NCBI RefSeq assembly: GCF_029892065.1
Contig: NZ_CP120373.1
Span: 1,485,501 to 1,549,500 of the forward strand
Length of the DNA: 64,000 nucleotides
Direction of reading: 5' to 3'
Source: Sinorhizobium garamanticum
GTDB lineage: Bacteria; Pseudomonadota; Alphaproteobacteria; Rhizobiales; Rhizobiaceae
Part shown: positions 16,977 to 25,444 of the stretch, in pieces
How the letters are laid out: each line of letters starts with the position of its first letter
How positions within the stretch are numbered: the first letter of the stretch is position 1
Program-made: the position numbers and the translations under genes
The notes under the pieces: generated by a model
Told to the model about the DNA's origin: nothing
What the model saw: the letters and a program-made list of their open reading frames with translations, nothing else
The model's database searches: none

Positions 16977-17903
16977 ATGCCCATCAAGATTCCCGATACG
17001 CTGCCCGCCTTCGAAACCCTCGTCAATGAGGGCGTGCGGGTGATGACCGAGACCGTGGCGATCCGTCAGGACATCCGCCCGCTTCAGATCGGGCTACTGA
17101 ACCTCATGCCGAACAAGATCAAGACCGAGCTCCAGATGGCGCGGCTGATCGGCGCAACGCCGCTGCAGGTCGAACTGACGCTGGTCCGCGTCAACGGCCA
17201 CCGGCCGAAGAACACGTCCGAGGATCACCTGCTTGCCTTCTACGAGACCTGGGAGGAGGTGAAGGGCCGCAAGTTCGACGGCTTCATCATCACCGGCGCG
17301 CCGGTCGAGACGCTCGAATACGAGGACGTTACCTACTGGAAGGAACTGCAGCGCATCTTCGACTGGACGGCGACGAATGTGCATTCGACGATGAACGTCT
17401 GCTGGGGCGCGATGGCGGCGATCTACCATTTCCACGGCGTGCCGAAATATTCGCTCAAGGAAAAGGCCTTCGGCGTCTACCGTCACCAGAATCTAAAGCC
17501 GTCCTCTGTCTATCTGAACGGCTTTTCCGACGATTTTGCCGTTCCGGTTTCACGCTGGACGGAGGTGCGCCGCGCCGACATCGACCGGGTGCCGGGGCTC
17601 GAGATCCTGATGGAATCGAAGGAAATGGGCGTCTGCCTAGTGCACGAGAAGAAGGGCAACCGGCTCTACATGTTCAACCACGTGGAATATGATTCGACGT
17701 CGTTATCCGACGAGTATTTCCGCGACGTCGATGCCGGCGTGCCGATCAAGCTGCCGCACGACTATTTCCCGCACAATGACGCCGACCTGCCGCCGCAAAA
17801 CCGCTGGCGCAGCCATGCGCATCTGTTCTTCGGCAACTGGATCAACGAAATATACCAGACGACACCCTATGAACTCGAAAAGATTGGCACGGGAGACCAT
17901 TGA
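16977..17903 (+). CDS. metA: Homoserine O-acyltransferase, probably acetyl-CoA-specific
   Basis: First committed enzyme of methionine synthesis, 308 residues. Catalytic Cys is in [12 protein letters not shown] and the His/Glu pair in [11 protein letters not shown]. The residue that sets donor choice in MetA (Gly in E. coli TGAPLGLVEF, succinyl; Glu in acetyl-type enzymes) is Glu here, in [10 protein letters not shown], so the donor is probably acetyl-CoA despite the MetA fold. The ATG at 16,977 is preferred over an upstream GTG at 16,968 because it gives the usual [11 protein letters not shown] start. Controlled by the SAM-II riboswitch just upstream. Confidence 0.95.
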   Translation: MPIKIPDTLPAFETLVNEGVRVMTETVAIRQDIRPLQIGLLNLMPNKIKTELQMARLIGATPLQVELTLVRVNGHRPKNTSEDHLLAFYETWEEVKGRKFDGFIITGAPVETLEYEDVTYWKELQRIFDWTATNVHSTMNVCWGAMAAIYHFHGVPKYSLKEKAFGVYRHQNLKPSSVYLNGFSDDFAVPVSRWTEVRRADIDRVPGLEILMESKEMGVCLVHEKKGNRLYMFNHVEYDSTSLSDEYFRDVDAGVPIKLPHDYFPHNDADLPPQNRWRSHAHLFFGNWINEIYQTTPYELEKIGTGDH

Positions 17904-17909
17904 GCCTCG

Positions 17910-19094
17910 ATGTTCATCCCCTTCTTCCTCGAATTGAAGGCTGCGAAGATCCCGGTGACGCTCCGGGAATTTCTGTCGCTGATCGAGGGAATGGAGACAG
18001 GGATCGCCACGTTCGACGTCGAGGCCTTCTATTTCCTCGCCCGTGCGGCGCTGGTGAAGGACGAGCGACACATCGACCGGTTCGACAGGGTGTTCCGGCA
18101 TTGTTTTGCCGGGCTGGAAGCGGTTTCCCCATCGGAGGCTTTTGGTGAAGCAACCATTCCCGAGGAGTGGCTGAAAAAACTCGCCGAGAAATACCTAACC
18201 GAAGAGGAGAAGAAGCTCGTCGAGGCGCTTGGTGGCTTCGACAAGCTGATGGAAACGCTGCGTGAGCGGCTTGCCGAGCAGACGGGCCGCCACCAGGGCG
18301 GCTCGAAATGGATCGGCACGGCCGGCACCTCGCCCTTCGGCGCCTATGGCTACAATCCGGAAGGGGTGAGGATCGGCCAAGAGGGCTCGCGTCACCGGCG
18401 CGCGGTCAAGGTTTGGGACCGGCGCGAATTCAGAGACTATGACGACACGGTCGAGCTCGGGACACGCAACATCAAGGTGGCGCTGAAGCGGCTCAGGCGC
18501 TGGGTGCGTGAGGGTGCCGCCGAGGAGCTCGACCTATCCGGCACGATCCGCTCCACCGCCGAGCATGGCTATCTCGACGTCGTGACGCGGCCGGAGCGGC
18601 GCAACGCGGTCAAACTCTTGATGTTTTTCGACGTCGGCGGATCGATGGACGACCATATCCGTGTCGTGGAAGAACTCTTCTCGGCTGTGCGCAGCGAATT
18701 CCGGCACATGGATTATTTCTACTTCCACAATTGCGTCTATGAGGGCCTGTGGAAGGACAATTGCCGCCGGCGCGTCGATCTGACCTGCACGGCCGAACTC
18801 TTGCGCACCTTCGGCGGCGACTATCGCGCCATCTTCGTCGGCGATGCCTCGATGAGCCCTTATGAGATCAGCCATCCGGGCGGGTCGGTCGAACACTGGA
18901 ACGACGAGGCCGGCGCACTCTGGCTCACGCGCATTACGGCGCATTTCCCGCGCTCGATCTGGCTCAATCCGGTTCCCGAGGAGAATTGGCGCCATACCCA
19001 GTCGATCGGCATGATTCGCGCACTCTTTGGCGGCCGGATGTTCCCGCTGACGCTCGCCGGCCTGCAAGCTGCGACGAAGGAATTGTCGCGTTGA
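17910..19094 (+). CDS. VWA-domain protein (CoxE-like), MoxR partner
   Basis: A 394-residue protein whose C-terminal half is a von Willebrand A domain: LLMFFDVGGSMDDHIRVVEELF is the metal-site (MIDAS) loop with the second serine of DxSxS replaced by glycine, followed by FRHMDYFYFHNCVYE, VGDASMSPYEI and W-L-N-P motifs. The N-terminal part (FFLELKAAKIPVTLREFLSLIEGM) is typical of the CoxE/YehP-like group working with MoxR ATPases. It starts 7 bases after metA and is likely cotranscribed with it. Confidence 0.88.
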   Translation: MFIPFFLELKAAKIPVTLREFLSLIEGMETGIATFDVEAFYFLARAALVKDERHIDRFDRVFRHCFAGLEAVSPSEAFGEATIPEEWLKKLAEKYLTEEEKKLVEALGGFDKLMETLRERLAEQTGRHQGGSKWIGTAGTSPFGAYGYNPEGVRIGQEGSRHRRAVKVWDRREFRDYDDTVELGTRNIKVALKRLRRWVREGAAEELDLSGTIRSTAEHGYLDVVTRPERRNAVKLLMFFDVGGSMDDHIRVVEELFSAVRSEFRHMDYFYFHNCVYEGLWKDNCRRRVDLTCTAELLRTFGGDYRAIFVGDASMSPYEISHPGGSVEHWNDEAGALWLTRITAHFPRSIWLNPVPEENWRHTQSIGMIRALFGGRMFPLTLAGLQAATKELSR

Positions 19095-19130
19095 ATTCGC
19101 CCCAATGCATGTCGCCCAAACGTGAGTGGT

Positions 19131-19220
19131 TGCCCCTCACTCTTTCAGAGGCGGTGGTCGCCCCCTCCCCTAACCTTCTCCCGCAGGCGGGGAGAAGGTG
19201 CCGGCAGGCGGATGAAGGGC
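19131..19220. repeat. RPE-like palindromic repeat
   Basis: GCCCCTCA, then CCTTCTCCCGCAGGCGGGGAGAAGG and GCCGGCAGGCGGATGAAGG, related to the element at 13,025. The roughly 260 bases between the VWA gene and galM hold this and nothing else I can name. Confidence 0.65.
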
Positions 19221-19358
19221 CCTCGGGCCCGCTGCAGACCACGGAGGAAAAGTATGACTTTCCGGTTGCCGCGCCACCGGAAATGCCGCAGGTTGTCGCC
19301 GATTCTGAAGCTTGACGTGGCACCGGCACTCCGATGGTGCCACGAGAGGGGAGACAAG

Positions 19359-20375
19359 ATGAGCGCGGACATGGAAATCTTCGGTCGCCTGCCTTCCGGT
19401 GAACCGGTTCACCGCGTGACGCTCAGGGGCGGCGGGCTCACGGCGAAGGTGATCACCTGGGGGGCGGTCATCCAGGATCTGCGGCTCGAAGGGCATCAGC
19501 CGCCTTTGGTTCTGGGTTTCGAGGATTTCGACAGCTATCCTGCGCATTCGTCCTATTTCGGCGCCACCCCCGGCCGCAACGCCAACCGCATCGGCGGCGG
19601 ACGCTTCACGCTCGACGGCAATGCTTATCAACTCGACCTCAACGAAAAGGGCGTGACCCATCTTCACGGCGGCAGCGACAATATCGCCAAGCGGAACTGG
19701 ACGATCGTCGACCTGGCAGAGGATCGCGTGACGCTCAGGATCACCGATCCCGACGGACGGGCCGGCTATCCCGGCAATTGCACGGTCACCTGCACCTACA
19801 CGCTGAAACTCGGCGGCGTGCTGAACGTCACTTACGAATCGGAAACCGACGCGCCGACGCTCGCCAATGTCTGCCAGCACAGCTACTTCAATCTCGATGG
19901 CAGCGATGACGTGTTCGGCCATGACATCATGATCGCCGCCGACCATTATCTGCCGACGGACGAGCGGCAGATCCCGACCGGTGAAATCCGTGCCGTTGCC
20001 GGCACCGCCTTCGATCTCAGGGAAATGACCTCGCTGCGGCGGCAGACGGAAGGCGAAAAGATCTTCTACGACCACAATTTCTGTCTCTCGCCGGAGCGGA
20101 TGGACAAACACTCGGTGGCACTGGCGCGCAGCATCAATTCCGGGATTTCGCTGGAAGTGCTGACGACCGAGCCTGGCATCCAGCTTTATACCGGCTTCAA
20201 GCTCGATGTGCCGGTGCCGGGCTTGGAGGGTCGCCGCTACGCCCCCTTCGCCGGCTTCTGCCTCGAAACGCAAATCTGGCCCGATGCAATCAACCATGAA
20301 GGTTTCCCGAAGGGGGTGCTCAGGCCTGGCGAAACGCTGCGCCAGGAGACGGACTACGTGTTTATGAAGAGCTGA
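19359..20375 (+). CDS. galM: Aldose 1-epimerase
   Basis: Mutarotase interconverting alpha- and beta-anomers of aldohexoses; 338 residues. GATPGRNANRIGGGRFTLDG, the HLHGG catalytic histidine region, NVCQHSYFNLDG (second histidine) and the catalytic glutamate in GFCLETQIWPDAINHEGFP are all present. The ATG at 19,359 follows GAGGGGAGA; the open frame further upstream runs through repeat. No sugar operon is adjacent. Confidence 0.93.
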   Translation: MSADMEIFGRLPSGEPVHRVTLRGGGLTAKVITWGAVIQDLRLEGHQPPLVLGFEDFDSYPAHSSYFGATPGRNANRIGGGRFTLDGNAYQLDLNEKGVTHLHGGSDNIAKRNWTIVDLAEDRVTLRITDPDGRAGYPGNCTVTCTYTLKLGGVLNVTYESETDAPTLANVCQHSYFNLDGSDDVFGHDIMIAADHYLPTDERQIPTGEIRAVAGTAFDLREMTSLRRQTEGEKIFYDHNFCLSPERMDKHSVALARSINSGISLEVLTTEPGIQLYTGFKLDVPVPGLEGRRYAPFAGFCLETQIWPDAINHEGFPKGVLRPGETLRQETDYVFMKS

Positions 20376-20418
20376 GGCGAGTGGCCGAATCGGTAAGAAC
20401 TGCACCATCGGCCGACTG

Positions 20419-20524
20419 CTACTGCATGATTCCTTAGATCGGAATCGATTTAAGGACAAAATCATGCAGCAATTCAAAGTACTACAGTGACCTTTGCGCG
20501 TCCGATTGGACACGCGGCGCTGTA
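20419..20524 (+). repeat. RIME1-like mosaic element
   Basis: Complete unit: ACTGCATGATTCCTTAGATCG with CGATTTAAGGACAAAATCATGCAG, then ATTCAAAGTACTACAGTGACC and the GCGCGTCCGATTGGACACGCGGCGC palindrome. Between galM and tRNA-Gly. Confidence 0.78.
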
Positions 20525-20585
20525 AAAGCAGCGTGGCCCAGCGATAGAGACCAAGAACAACAATGAAATGAAGAGGTTGAGAAAC

Positions 20586-20660
20586 TGGAGCGGGTGAGGC
20601 GATTCGAACGCCCGACCCCAACCTTGGCAAGGTTGTGCTCTACCCCTGAGCTACACCCGC
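20586..20660 (-). tRNA. tRNA-Gly (GCC)
   Basis: On the minus strand a 75-base cloverleaf: acceptor GCGGGTG/CACCCGC, D-arm GCTCAGGGGTAGAGC, anticodon arm AACCTTGCCAAGGTT with anticodon GCC, T-arm GGGCGTTCGAATCGCC, and an encoded CCA end at 20,586-20,588. Confidence 0.96.
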
Positions 20661-20985
20661 TCATCATCCGCGGTCCGGGGGTAGTCGGTGGACCGTGGTG
20701 CCGCCCCGTCTTGCGGCGACGGGCGCTATATGGCCTAAGCCTTTTTCAAATGCAACAGGGAAATGACGCGAATGCGAAGAATTTTTTTGGGGCCGTCCAA
20801 AAAGCTTGGAAATGCCGGTGTTTTCCACTGATGCATATCGGCCAGGGGTGTGCAGCGGCATGAGGACGTGTGAGCGGTTTCCGCCGGCATGCCGCTCCAG
20901 CCTATGAGAATCGCCGCGCCTGAGATTGCAGAGCGCGCCTGTTCTCCGTAAAGCAGGCGGAAATCGCCACGAAAGGAAGGATTTG
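20661..20985. other. Intergenic region with no recognised gene
   Basis: About 325 bases upstream of tRNA-Gly (minus) and of the YbaK-family gene (plus). It should contain both promoters; I see no convincing open frame or palindrome. Confidence 0.4.
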
Positions 20986-21498
20986 ATGATGAGCGAGGCG
21001 CAGCCGAAGACCGCGGAGGACCTGTTCCGTTTTCTCGACAACCTTGGGATCGAACACACGACGAAGCGCCATGCGCCGGTGTTCACCGTTGCCGAATCGG
21101 TGGCGCTGCGCGACGAAATTCCCGGCGGACATACAAAGAACCTGTTCGTGAAGGATAAGAAGGACAACTATTTCCTGCTGACCGTCGAGGAGCATGCGAC
21201 GGTGGACCTGAAGACCGTCCATCAGATCATCGGCGCGGCGAGCAAGGTTTCCTTCGGCAAGCCGGAAAAGCTGATGGAGTATCTGGGCGTCATCCCCGGC
21301 GCGGTGACCGCCTTCGGCGCGATCAACGACACGGGCGGCAACGTGAAGTTCATTCTCGACGAGGCGTTGATGGAATTTGACACGATCAACGGCCATCCGC
21401 TTTCGAACGACCAGACGACGTCGATCGCGTCGAAAGACATGCTACGTTTCATGGAAGCGACCGGGCATGAGCCGCTTGTCTTGAAAGTGACGACCTGA
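20986..21498 (+). CDS. Prolyl-tRNA editing protein (ProX/YbaK family)
   Basis: A 170-residue YbaK/ProX-type deacylase that hydrolyses mischarged tRNA, usually Ala-tRNA(Pro). Family features are FRFLDNLGIEHTTKRHAPVFTVAES, GGHTKNLFVKDKKDNYFLLTVEE, the lysine-containing SKVSFGKPEKLMEYLGVIPGAVTAFGAIND and the C-terminal HPLSNDQTTSI. Two tandem ATGs (20,986/20,989) follow AAGGAAGG. The free-standing form complements prolyl-tRNA synthetases lacking the editing domain. Confidence 0.88.
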   Translation: MMSEAQPKTAEDLFRFLDNLGIEHTTKRHAPVFTVAESVALRDEIPGGHTKNLFVKDKKDNYFLLTVEEHATVDLKTVHQIIGAASKVSFGKPEKLMEYLGVIPGAVTAFGAINDTGGNVKFILDEALMEFDTINGHPLSNDQTTSIASKDMLRFMEATGHEPLVLKVTT

Positions 21499-21556
21499 CA
21501 TACGATCTTTGGCGCGGATGCATGAAGTCGGACGGCAAGTCCGCGAGGAGAGAAGA

Positions 21557-22534
21557 ATGAGCGGTAGCGACAATCCCTATGCAGGTTCTTTCGGCAACCA
21601 GATGACGGCTTCGGCTTCGTTCGGCGGCCAGCCGGCGCCGAAAGCGGCAGCCGCGGCCGATCTGATCAAGGAGACAACCACCGCTACCTTCTCCCGCGAC
21701 GTGCTGGAGGCTTCGCGCCAGCAGCCGGTTCTCGTCGATTTCTGGGCTCCCTGGTGCGGACCTTGCAAGCAATTGACCCCGGTGATCGAAAAGGTCGTAA
21801 CGGAGGCGGCCGGCCGGGTGAAGCTCGTCAAGATGAACATCGACGACCATCCCTCGATCGCCGGCCAACTCGGCATCCAGTCAATCCCCGCCGTCATCGC
21901 CTTTGTCGGCGGGCGCCCGGTCGACGGCTTCATGGGCGCCGTTCCCGAAAGCCAGATCAAGCAGTTCATCGACCGTATCGCAGGACCCGCCGTGAGCGAT
22001 GGCAAGGCCGAGATCGAAGCCGCACTGACCGACGCCAAGGCATTGCTCGATGCCGGGGAGGCGGAAAACGCGGCCGGCCTCTATGGCGCCGTCCTGCAGG
22101 CGGAGCCGGACAATGCGACGGCCATTGCCGGCATGGTCGAATGCATGATTGCGCTCGGACAGCATGCCGAGGCGCGCCAGGCGCTTTCGGAATTGCCGGA
22201 AGAGCTTGCGAAGGACGCAGCCATCAGCGCTGTCTCGAAGAAACTCGACCAGATCGAAGAGGCGCGCAAACTCGGCGACCCGACGGCGCTCGAGCATCAG
22301 CTGGCGCTCAATCCGGATGATCATGCGGCGCGGCTGAAGCTTGCCAAGATCCGCAATGTCGAAGGCGACCGTAACGCGGCGGCCGACCACCTGCTTTTGA
22401 TCATGAAGCGCGACCGCAGCTTCGAGGACGACGGCGCCCGGCGCGAGCTCCTGGGCTTCTTTGAAGTCTGGGGGCCGAAGGATCCGGCGACGGTCGCCGC
22501 ACGGCGCAAGCTTTCGTCGATTCTTTTCTCTTAA
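21557..22534 (+). CDS. Thioredoxin-domain co-chaperone (YbbN/CnoX-like)
   Basis: A 325-residue protein: an N-terminal thioredoxin domain with the WCGPC redox site (VLVDFWAPWCGPCKQLTPVIEKV), then a TPR-like helical region (ALTDAKALLDAGEAENAAGLYGAVLQAEPDNATAIAGMVECMIA and further helices). This architecture is the CnoX/YbbN holdase that hands clients to GroEL or DnaK. The ATG at 21,557 follows GAGGAGAGAAG. The following Lon-N and Trm112 genes are also found after it in related genomes. Confidence 0.88.
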   Translation: MSGSDNPYAGSFGNQMTASASFGGQPAPKAAAAADLIKETTTATFSRDVLEASRQQPVLVDFWAPWCGPCKQLTPVIEKVVTEAAGRVKLVKMNIDDHPSIAGQLGIQSIPAVIAFVGGRPVDGFMGAVPESQIKQFIDRIAGPAVSDGKAEIEAALTDAKALLDAGEAENAAGLYGAVLQAEPDNATAIAGMVECMIALGQHAEARQALSELPEELAKDAAISAVSKKLDQIEEARKLGDPTALEHQLALNPDDHAARLKLAKIRNVEGDRNAAADHLLLIMKRDRSFEDDGARRELLGFFEVWGPKDPATVAARRKLSSILFS

Positions 22535-22547
22535 AGCGCGTCGGAGC

Positions 22548-22652
22548 TACTGCATGTTTCCTTAAATCGTAGCCGATTTAAGGATAGAACATGCAGAAAT
22601 TCAAAGTGCTACAGCGTCCTTTGCGCGTCTGATAGGACGCGCGGCGCTGTAG
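22548..22652 (+). repeat. RIME1-like mosaic element
   Basis: Complete unit: ACTGCATGTTTCCTTAAATCG with CGATTTAAGGATAGAACATGCAG, then ATTCAAAGTGCTACAGCGTCC and the GCGCGTCTGATAGGACGCGCGGCGC palindrome. This is the best preserved copy in the window. Confidence 0.8.
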
Positions 22653-22857
22653 GCGACGCGCTTTAAGTCGTTGCGTGCATGCATGTCGTTGTCCCGAAAC
22701 CGTTGCACACTTTCGGGCGACATGCATTAAGCGGCAAGACTGCAGCAGGATCCGCGTCTTTTTCCCTTGAGATTTTCGAGGGACGCACCATTTCTTGATC
22801 GGGGTGTCGTGCCTGGCGATGAGGCGCGACAAGCCGGTATCTGCAAGGTCTATCAGA

Positions 22858-23538
22858 ATGCATGTCGGAAATGCGCGATACCTCGGTCCTCAGGACTTGC
22901 CGGAGATTCTTCCGGTATTTCCGCTGACGGGCGCGCTCCTGCTTCCTGGCGCGCAGCTTCCACTCAATATCTTCGAACCGCGCTACCTTGCGATGTTCGA
23001 TGATGCGCTCGCCGGCAACCGGCTGATCGGCATCGTCCAACCCTCCTTCTCCGAGGGGCGCAACGACATCGATTCGGGGCCCGTGCCGGCGCTTTGCCAG
23101 GTGGGCTGCATCGGCCGCATCACCTCCTTTGCGGAGACTGGAGACGGACGCTACATCACCTCGCTCACCGGTGTGTGCCGCTACCGGCTCTTCGCCGAAG
23201 TGGCCGGATGCCGCGGCTATCGCCGCTTCCGCATCGGCCCCTTCGCGACCGATCTCGACAGCCCGGATGACGAGAGCCTGGTCGACCGCGAGGCGCTGCT
23301 CGCCGCATTCAGAGCCTATCTCGACGCCAACAAGCTGGAAGCGGACTGGGAGAGCGTGGAGCGGGCAAGCAACCGCACGCTCGTCAATTCTATGGCGATG
23401 ATGTCGCCCTACGGCCCGGCGGAAAAGCAGGCGCTGTTGGAAGCGCCTGACCTGAAAACCCGCGCCGAAACGCTGATCGCGATCACCGAGATCGTGCTTG
23501 CCCGCAATTTCGGCGACCTCGACAACATCCTGCAGTAA
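22858..23538 (+). CDS. Lon N-terminal (substrate-binding) domain protein
   Basis: A 226-residue stand-alone LON substrate-binding domain, without ATPase or protease parts. [34 protein letters not shown] and [33 protein letters not shown] are the recognisable beta-rich segments; a helical tail follows. Role unknown, possibly adaptor-like. ATG at 22,858 chosen as the codon nearest the domain; an upstream GTG is possible. Followed after 11 bases by the Trm112-like gene. Confidence 0.85.
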   Translation: MHVGNARYLGPQDLPEILPVFPLTGALLLPGAQLPLNIFEPRYLAMFDDALAGNRLIGIVQPSFSEGRNDIDSGPVPALCQVGCIGRITSFAETGDGRYITSLTGVCRYRLFAEVAGCRGYRRFRIGPFATDLDSPDDESLVDREALLAAFRAYLDANKLEADWESVERASNRTLVNSMAMMSPYGPAEKQALLEAPDLKTRAETLIAITEIVLARNFGDLDNILQ

Positions 23539-23549
23539 GCGGCAAAGCC

Positions 23550-23738
23550 ATGGACATCAATGCCAGCAAGGTCGATCCGAAACTCCTCGAGCTGCTCGTC
23601 TGCCCGCTGACGAAGGGACGGCTGAGCTATGACGCCGAAGCGCAGGAGCTGATTTCCGAAAAAGCCCGGCTCGCTTATCCGATCCGCGACGGCGTTCCGA
23701 TCATGCTCGTGTCGGAAGCGCGCAAGATCGAAGATTAG
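23550..23738 (+). CDS. Trm112 family protein
   Basis: A 62-residue protein with [42 protein letters not shown], the compact Trm112-like fold. Eukaryotic and archaeal Trm112 activates methyltransferases; bacterial members lack most zinc cysteines, as here (one cysteine), and have an unproven role. Eleven bases after the Lon-N gene, same transcript likely. Confidence 0.88.
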   Translation: MDINASKVDPKLLELLVCPLTKGRLSYDAEAQELISEKARLAYPIRDGVPIMLVSEARKIED

Positions 23739-23771
23739 CGTACTTAATCCAAACAGGCGGGAGCCATGATT

Positions 23772-23869
23772 GCCCCTCACCTCCCCGCAGGCGGGGAGGT
23801 GGTTTTGGGAGTGTGGCCGCGATTCTCCTTCGCCCCCGCGTGGGGAGAAGGTGGCCGGATGAGGGGCAA
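23772..23869. repeat. RPE-like palindromic repeat
   Basis: GCCCCTCACCTCCCCGCAGG with GCGGGGAGG, then CTCCTTCGCCCCCGCGTGGGGAGAAGG and a GGCCGGATGAGGGGC end. It separates the convergent Trm112-like and metallopeptidase genes. Confidence 0.7.
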
Positions 23870-23894
23870 TTTGTGATCAGAAAAGCTGGGCAGG

Positions 23895-24329
23895 CTACCC
23901 GCCCACGTGTTCGACGCTTGCCTCGATCCGCTCCATGTCGTCGTCGGAAAGGCCGAAATGGTGGCCGATCTCATGGATCAGCACATGGGTGATGATATCG
24001 CCCAGCGTTTCCTCGTTTTCCGCCCAATAGTCGAGGATCGGGCGGCGATAGAGCGTGATCCGGTTTGGGAACTGGCCGGTCTCCATGGTGAAGCGTTCGC
24101 CGATCCCGCGGCCTTCGAACAGGCCAAGCAGATCGAAAGGCGTTTCAAGCGCCATGTCTTCGAAGACGTCGTCGTTCGGAAAATCGGCGACTTCGATGAT
24201 GAGGTCGGTCGTCAGCTTGCGGAATTCCTCCGGTAGATGGCTATAGGCTTCGAGCGCAAGCAGTTCGAATGTGCTGAGCGTCGGTGCGTGGCGTTCCCGC
24301 CAATCATCGGTTTGGTCAATGCGGGCCAT
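23895..24329 (-). CDS. Zincin-like metallopeptidase family protein
   Basis: A 144-residue protein with a zinc protease signature HEIGHHFG near residue 122 (IITHVLIHEIGHHFGLSDDDMERIE), matching the short minimal-zincin family of actinobacteria and alphaproteobacteria. No signal peptide. Substrate unknown. The ATG at 24,329 has AAGGAG six bases upstream; a GTG two codons earlier overlaps that spacing. Divergent from imuA. Confidence 0.85.
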   Translation of the reverse strand: MARIDQTDDWRERHAPTLSTFELLALEAYSHLPEEFRKLTTDLIIEVADFPNDDVFEDMALETPFDLLGLFEGRGIGERFTMETGQFPNRITLYRRPILDYWAENEETLGDIITHVLIHEIGHHFGLSDDDMERIEASVEHVGG

Positions 24330-24461
24330 GGGCACTCCTTGTTGCCCTCATATAACGATTTCTCCTTTGTTTTTCGAGTGTTGAATTCTGGTTGGGCAGA
24401 GCGAGGAATAAATTCTCAAACATCGGTGTTGACTCTTGCGGCAGGCTCTGGAATCCATAGA

Positions 24462-24476
24462 GAACATAACGTGAAC
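24462..24476. promoter_or_regulatory. LexA (SOS) box of imuA-imuB-dnaE2
   Basis: GAAC-ATAACGT-GAAC is an exact match to the alphaproteobacterial LexA operator GAACN7GAAC and ends 20 bases before the imuA start. DNA-damage induction of the three-gene cassette is therefore expected. Confidence 0.9.
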
Positions 24477-24496
24477 ATCTGGTGGAGCCGACCGTC

Positions 24497-25444
24497 ATGG
24501 CCGAGAAAGCCGTGCAGCGGGAAACCGTTTCTTCCCTCCGCGAAACCATAGCGCAGATTGAAAATCGCCGGCTGCCCGGGGTCGTGCGTGCAGCCCAGGC
24601 GGCCGATCCTGCCGGTTTCCGGCGCCAAAGGGAGGAGGCATCCCGCAACAAGATCCTGTCCCTTGGCGTCCCGCCGCTTGATGACGTGCTCGAGGGTGGG
24701 CTGCCGCTCGCGGGCATGACGGAAATCCGCAATGCCGAAACGCGCGATGTGGGGGCAGCCGCCGGTTTCGTGACGGCACTTGCGGTGCTTTGTCAGCGGA
24801 GGAAGAAGGAGAAAGGTCATCTGGCGCCGGTCCTGTGGATCAGCCAGGGCCTTGCCTCTCGCGAGGCCGGATTTCCATATGCGCCGGGCCTCAAATCCTA
24901 TGGGCTCGACATCGAGCGCTTCCTGTTCGTTTCGATACGCACGGTCAAGGATGCGCTCTGGGTTGCCGAAACGGCTCTTTCGGTACCGGTCTTTGCGGCC
25001 GTCGTTCTGGAAATCCGCGGCAATCCCGCCTGTCTCGCCTTGAGCGAGAGCAGGCGCCTGCATGTAAGGGCCCGGGCAGGCGGAGTGCCTCTTCTCCTCT
25101 TCCGGCAGGCGGGCGAGGAGGAGGCCAGCAGCGCCTTTTTCCGGCTTCAGATCAAGCCGGCATCTGCCGGCGAGCGACCTCTTCCCGATGGCTCGATGCT
25201 TTGCGGCAGTATCGGCCATCCAGCCTTTCGCGTCCTTGTCGAAAAAAGCAGGGCTTACGCCTCTGCCGATATCTTTCTGGAATGGAATGCCCATGACCGC
25301 CGCTTCTACCCCATCGAGCAGTCCGTCGCTTCTCAGGCAGACGGGCAATCAGCGAATTCTGTCGATCCATTTTCCGCATCTGTCGGCCGATCGAGTGGCG
25401 CGGATCAGATGGGGCGCCTCCTGGCTTACGCAAGGGCGTCCTGA
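24497..25444 (+). CDS. imuA: Mutasome accessory protein ImuA
   Basis: A RecA-fold related protein, 315 residues, that supports translesion synthesis together with ImuB and DnaE2. Recognised by LSLGVPPLDDVLEGGLPLAGMTEIR near residue 55, the following GLDIERFLFVSIRTVKDALWVAETAL region, and position first in the cassette. A perfect nucleotide-binding P-loop is not seen, as in other ImuA proteins. The ATG at 24,497 lies 20 bases after the LexA box. Its last 158 bases overlap imuB. Confidence 0.92.
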   Translation: MAEKAVQRETVSSLRETIAQIENRRLPGVVRAAQAADPAGFRRQREEASRNKILSLGVPPLDDVLEGGLPLAGMTEIRNAETRDVGAAAGFVTALAVLCQRRKKEKGHLAPVLWISQGLASREAGFPYAPGLKSYGLDIERFLFVSIRTVKDALWVAETALSVPVFAAVVLEIRGNPACLALSESRRLHVRARAGGVPLLLFRQAGEEEASSAFFRLQIKPASAGERPLPDGSMLCGSIGHPAFRVLVEKSRAYASADIFLEWNAHDRRFYPIEQSVASQADGQSANSVDPFSASVGRSSGADQMGRLLAYARAS

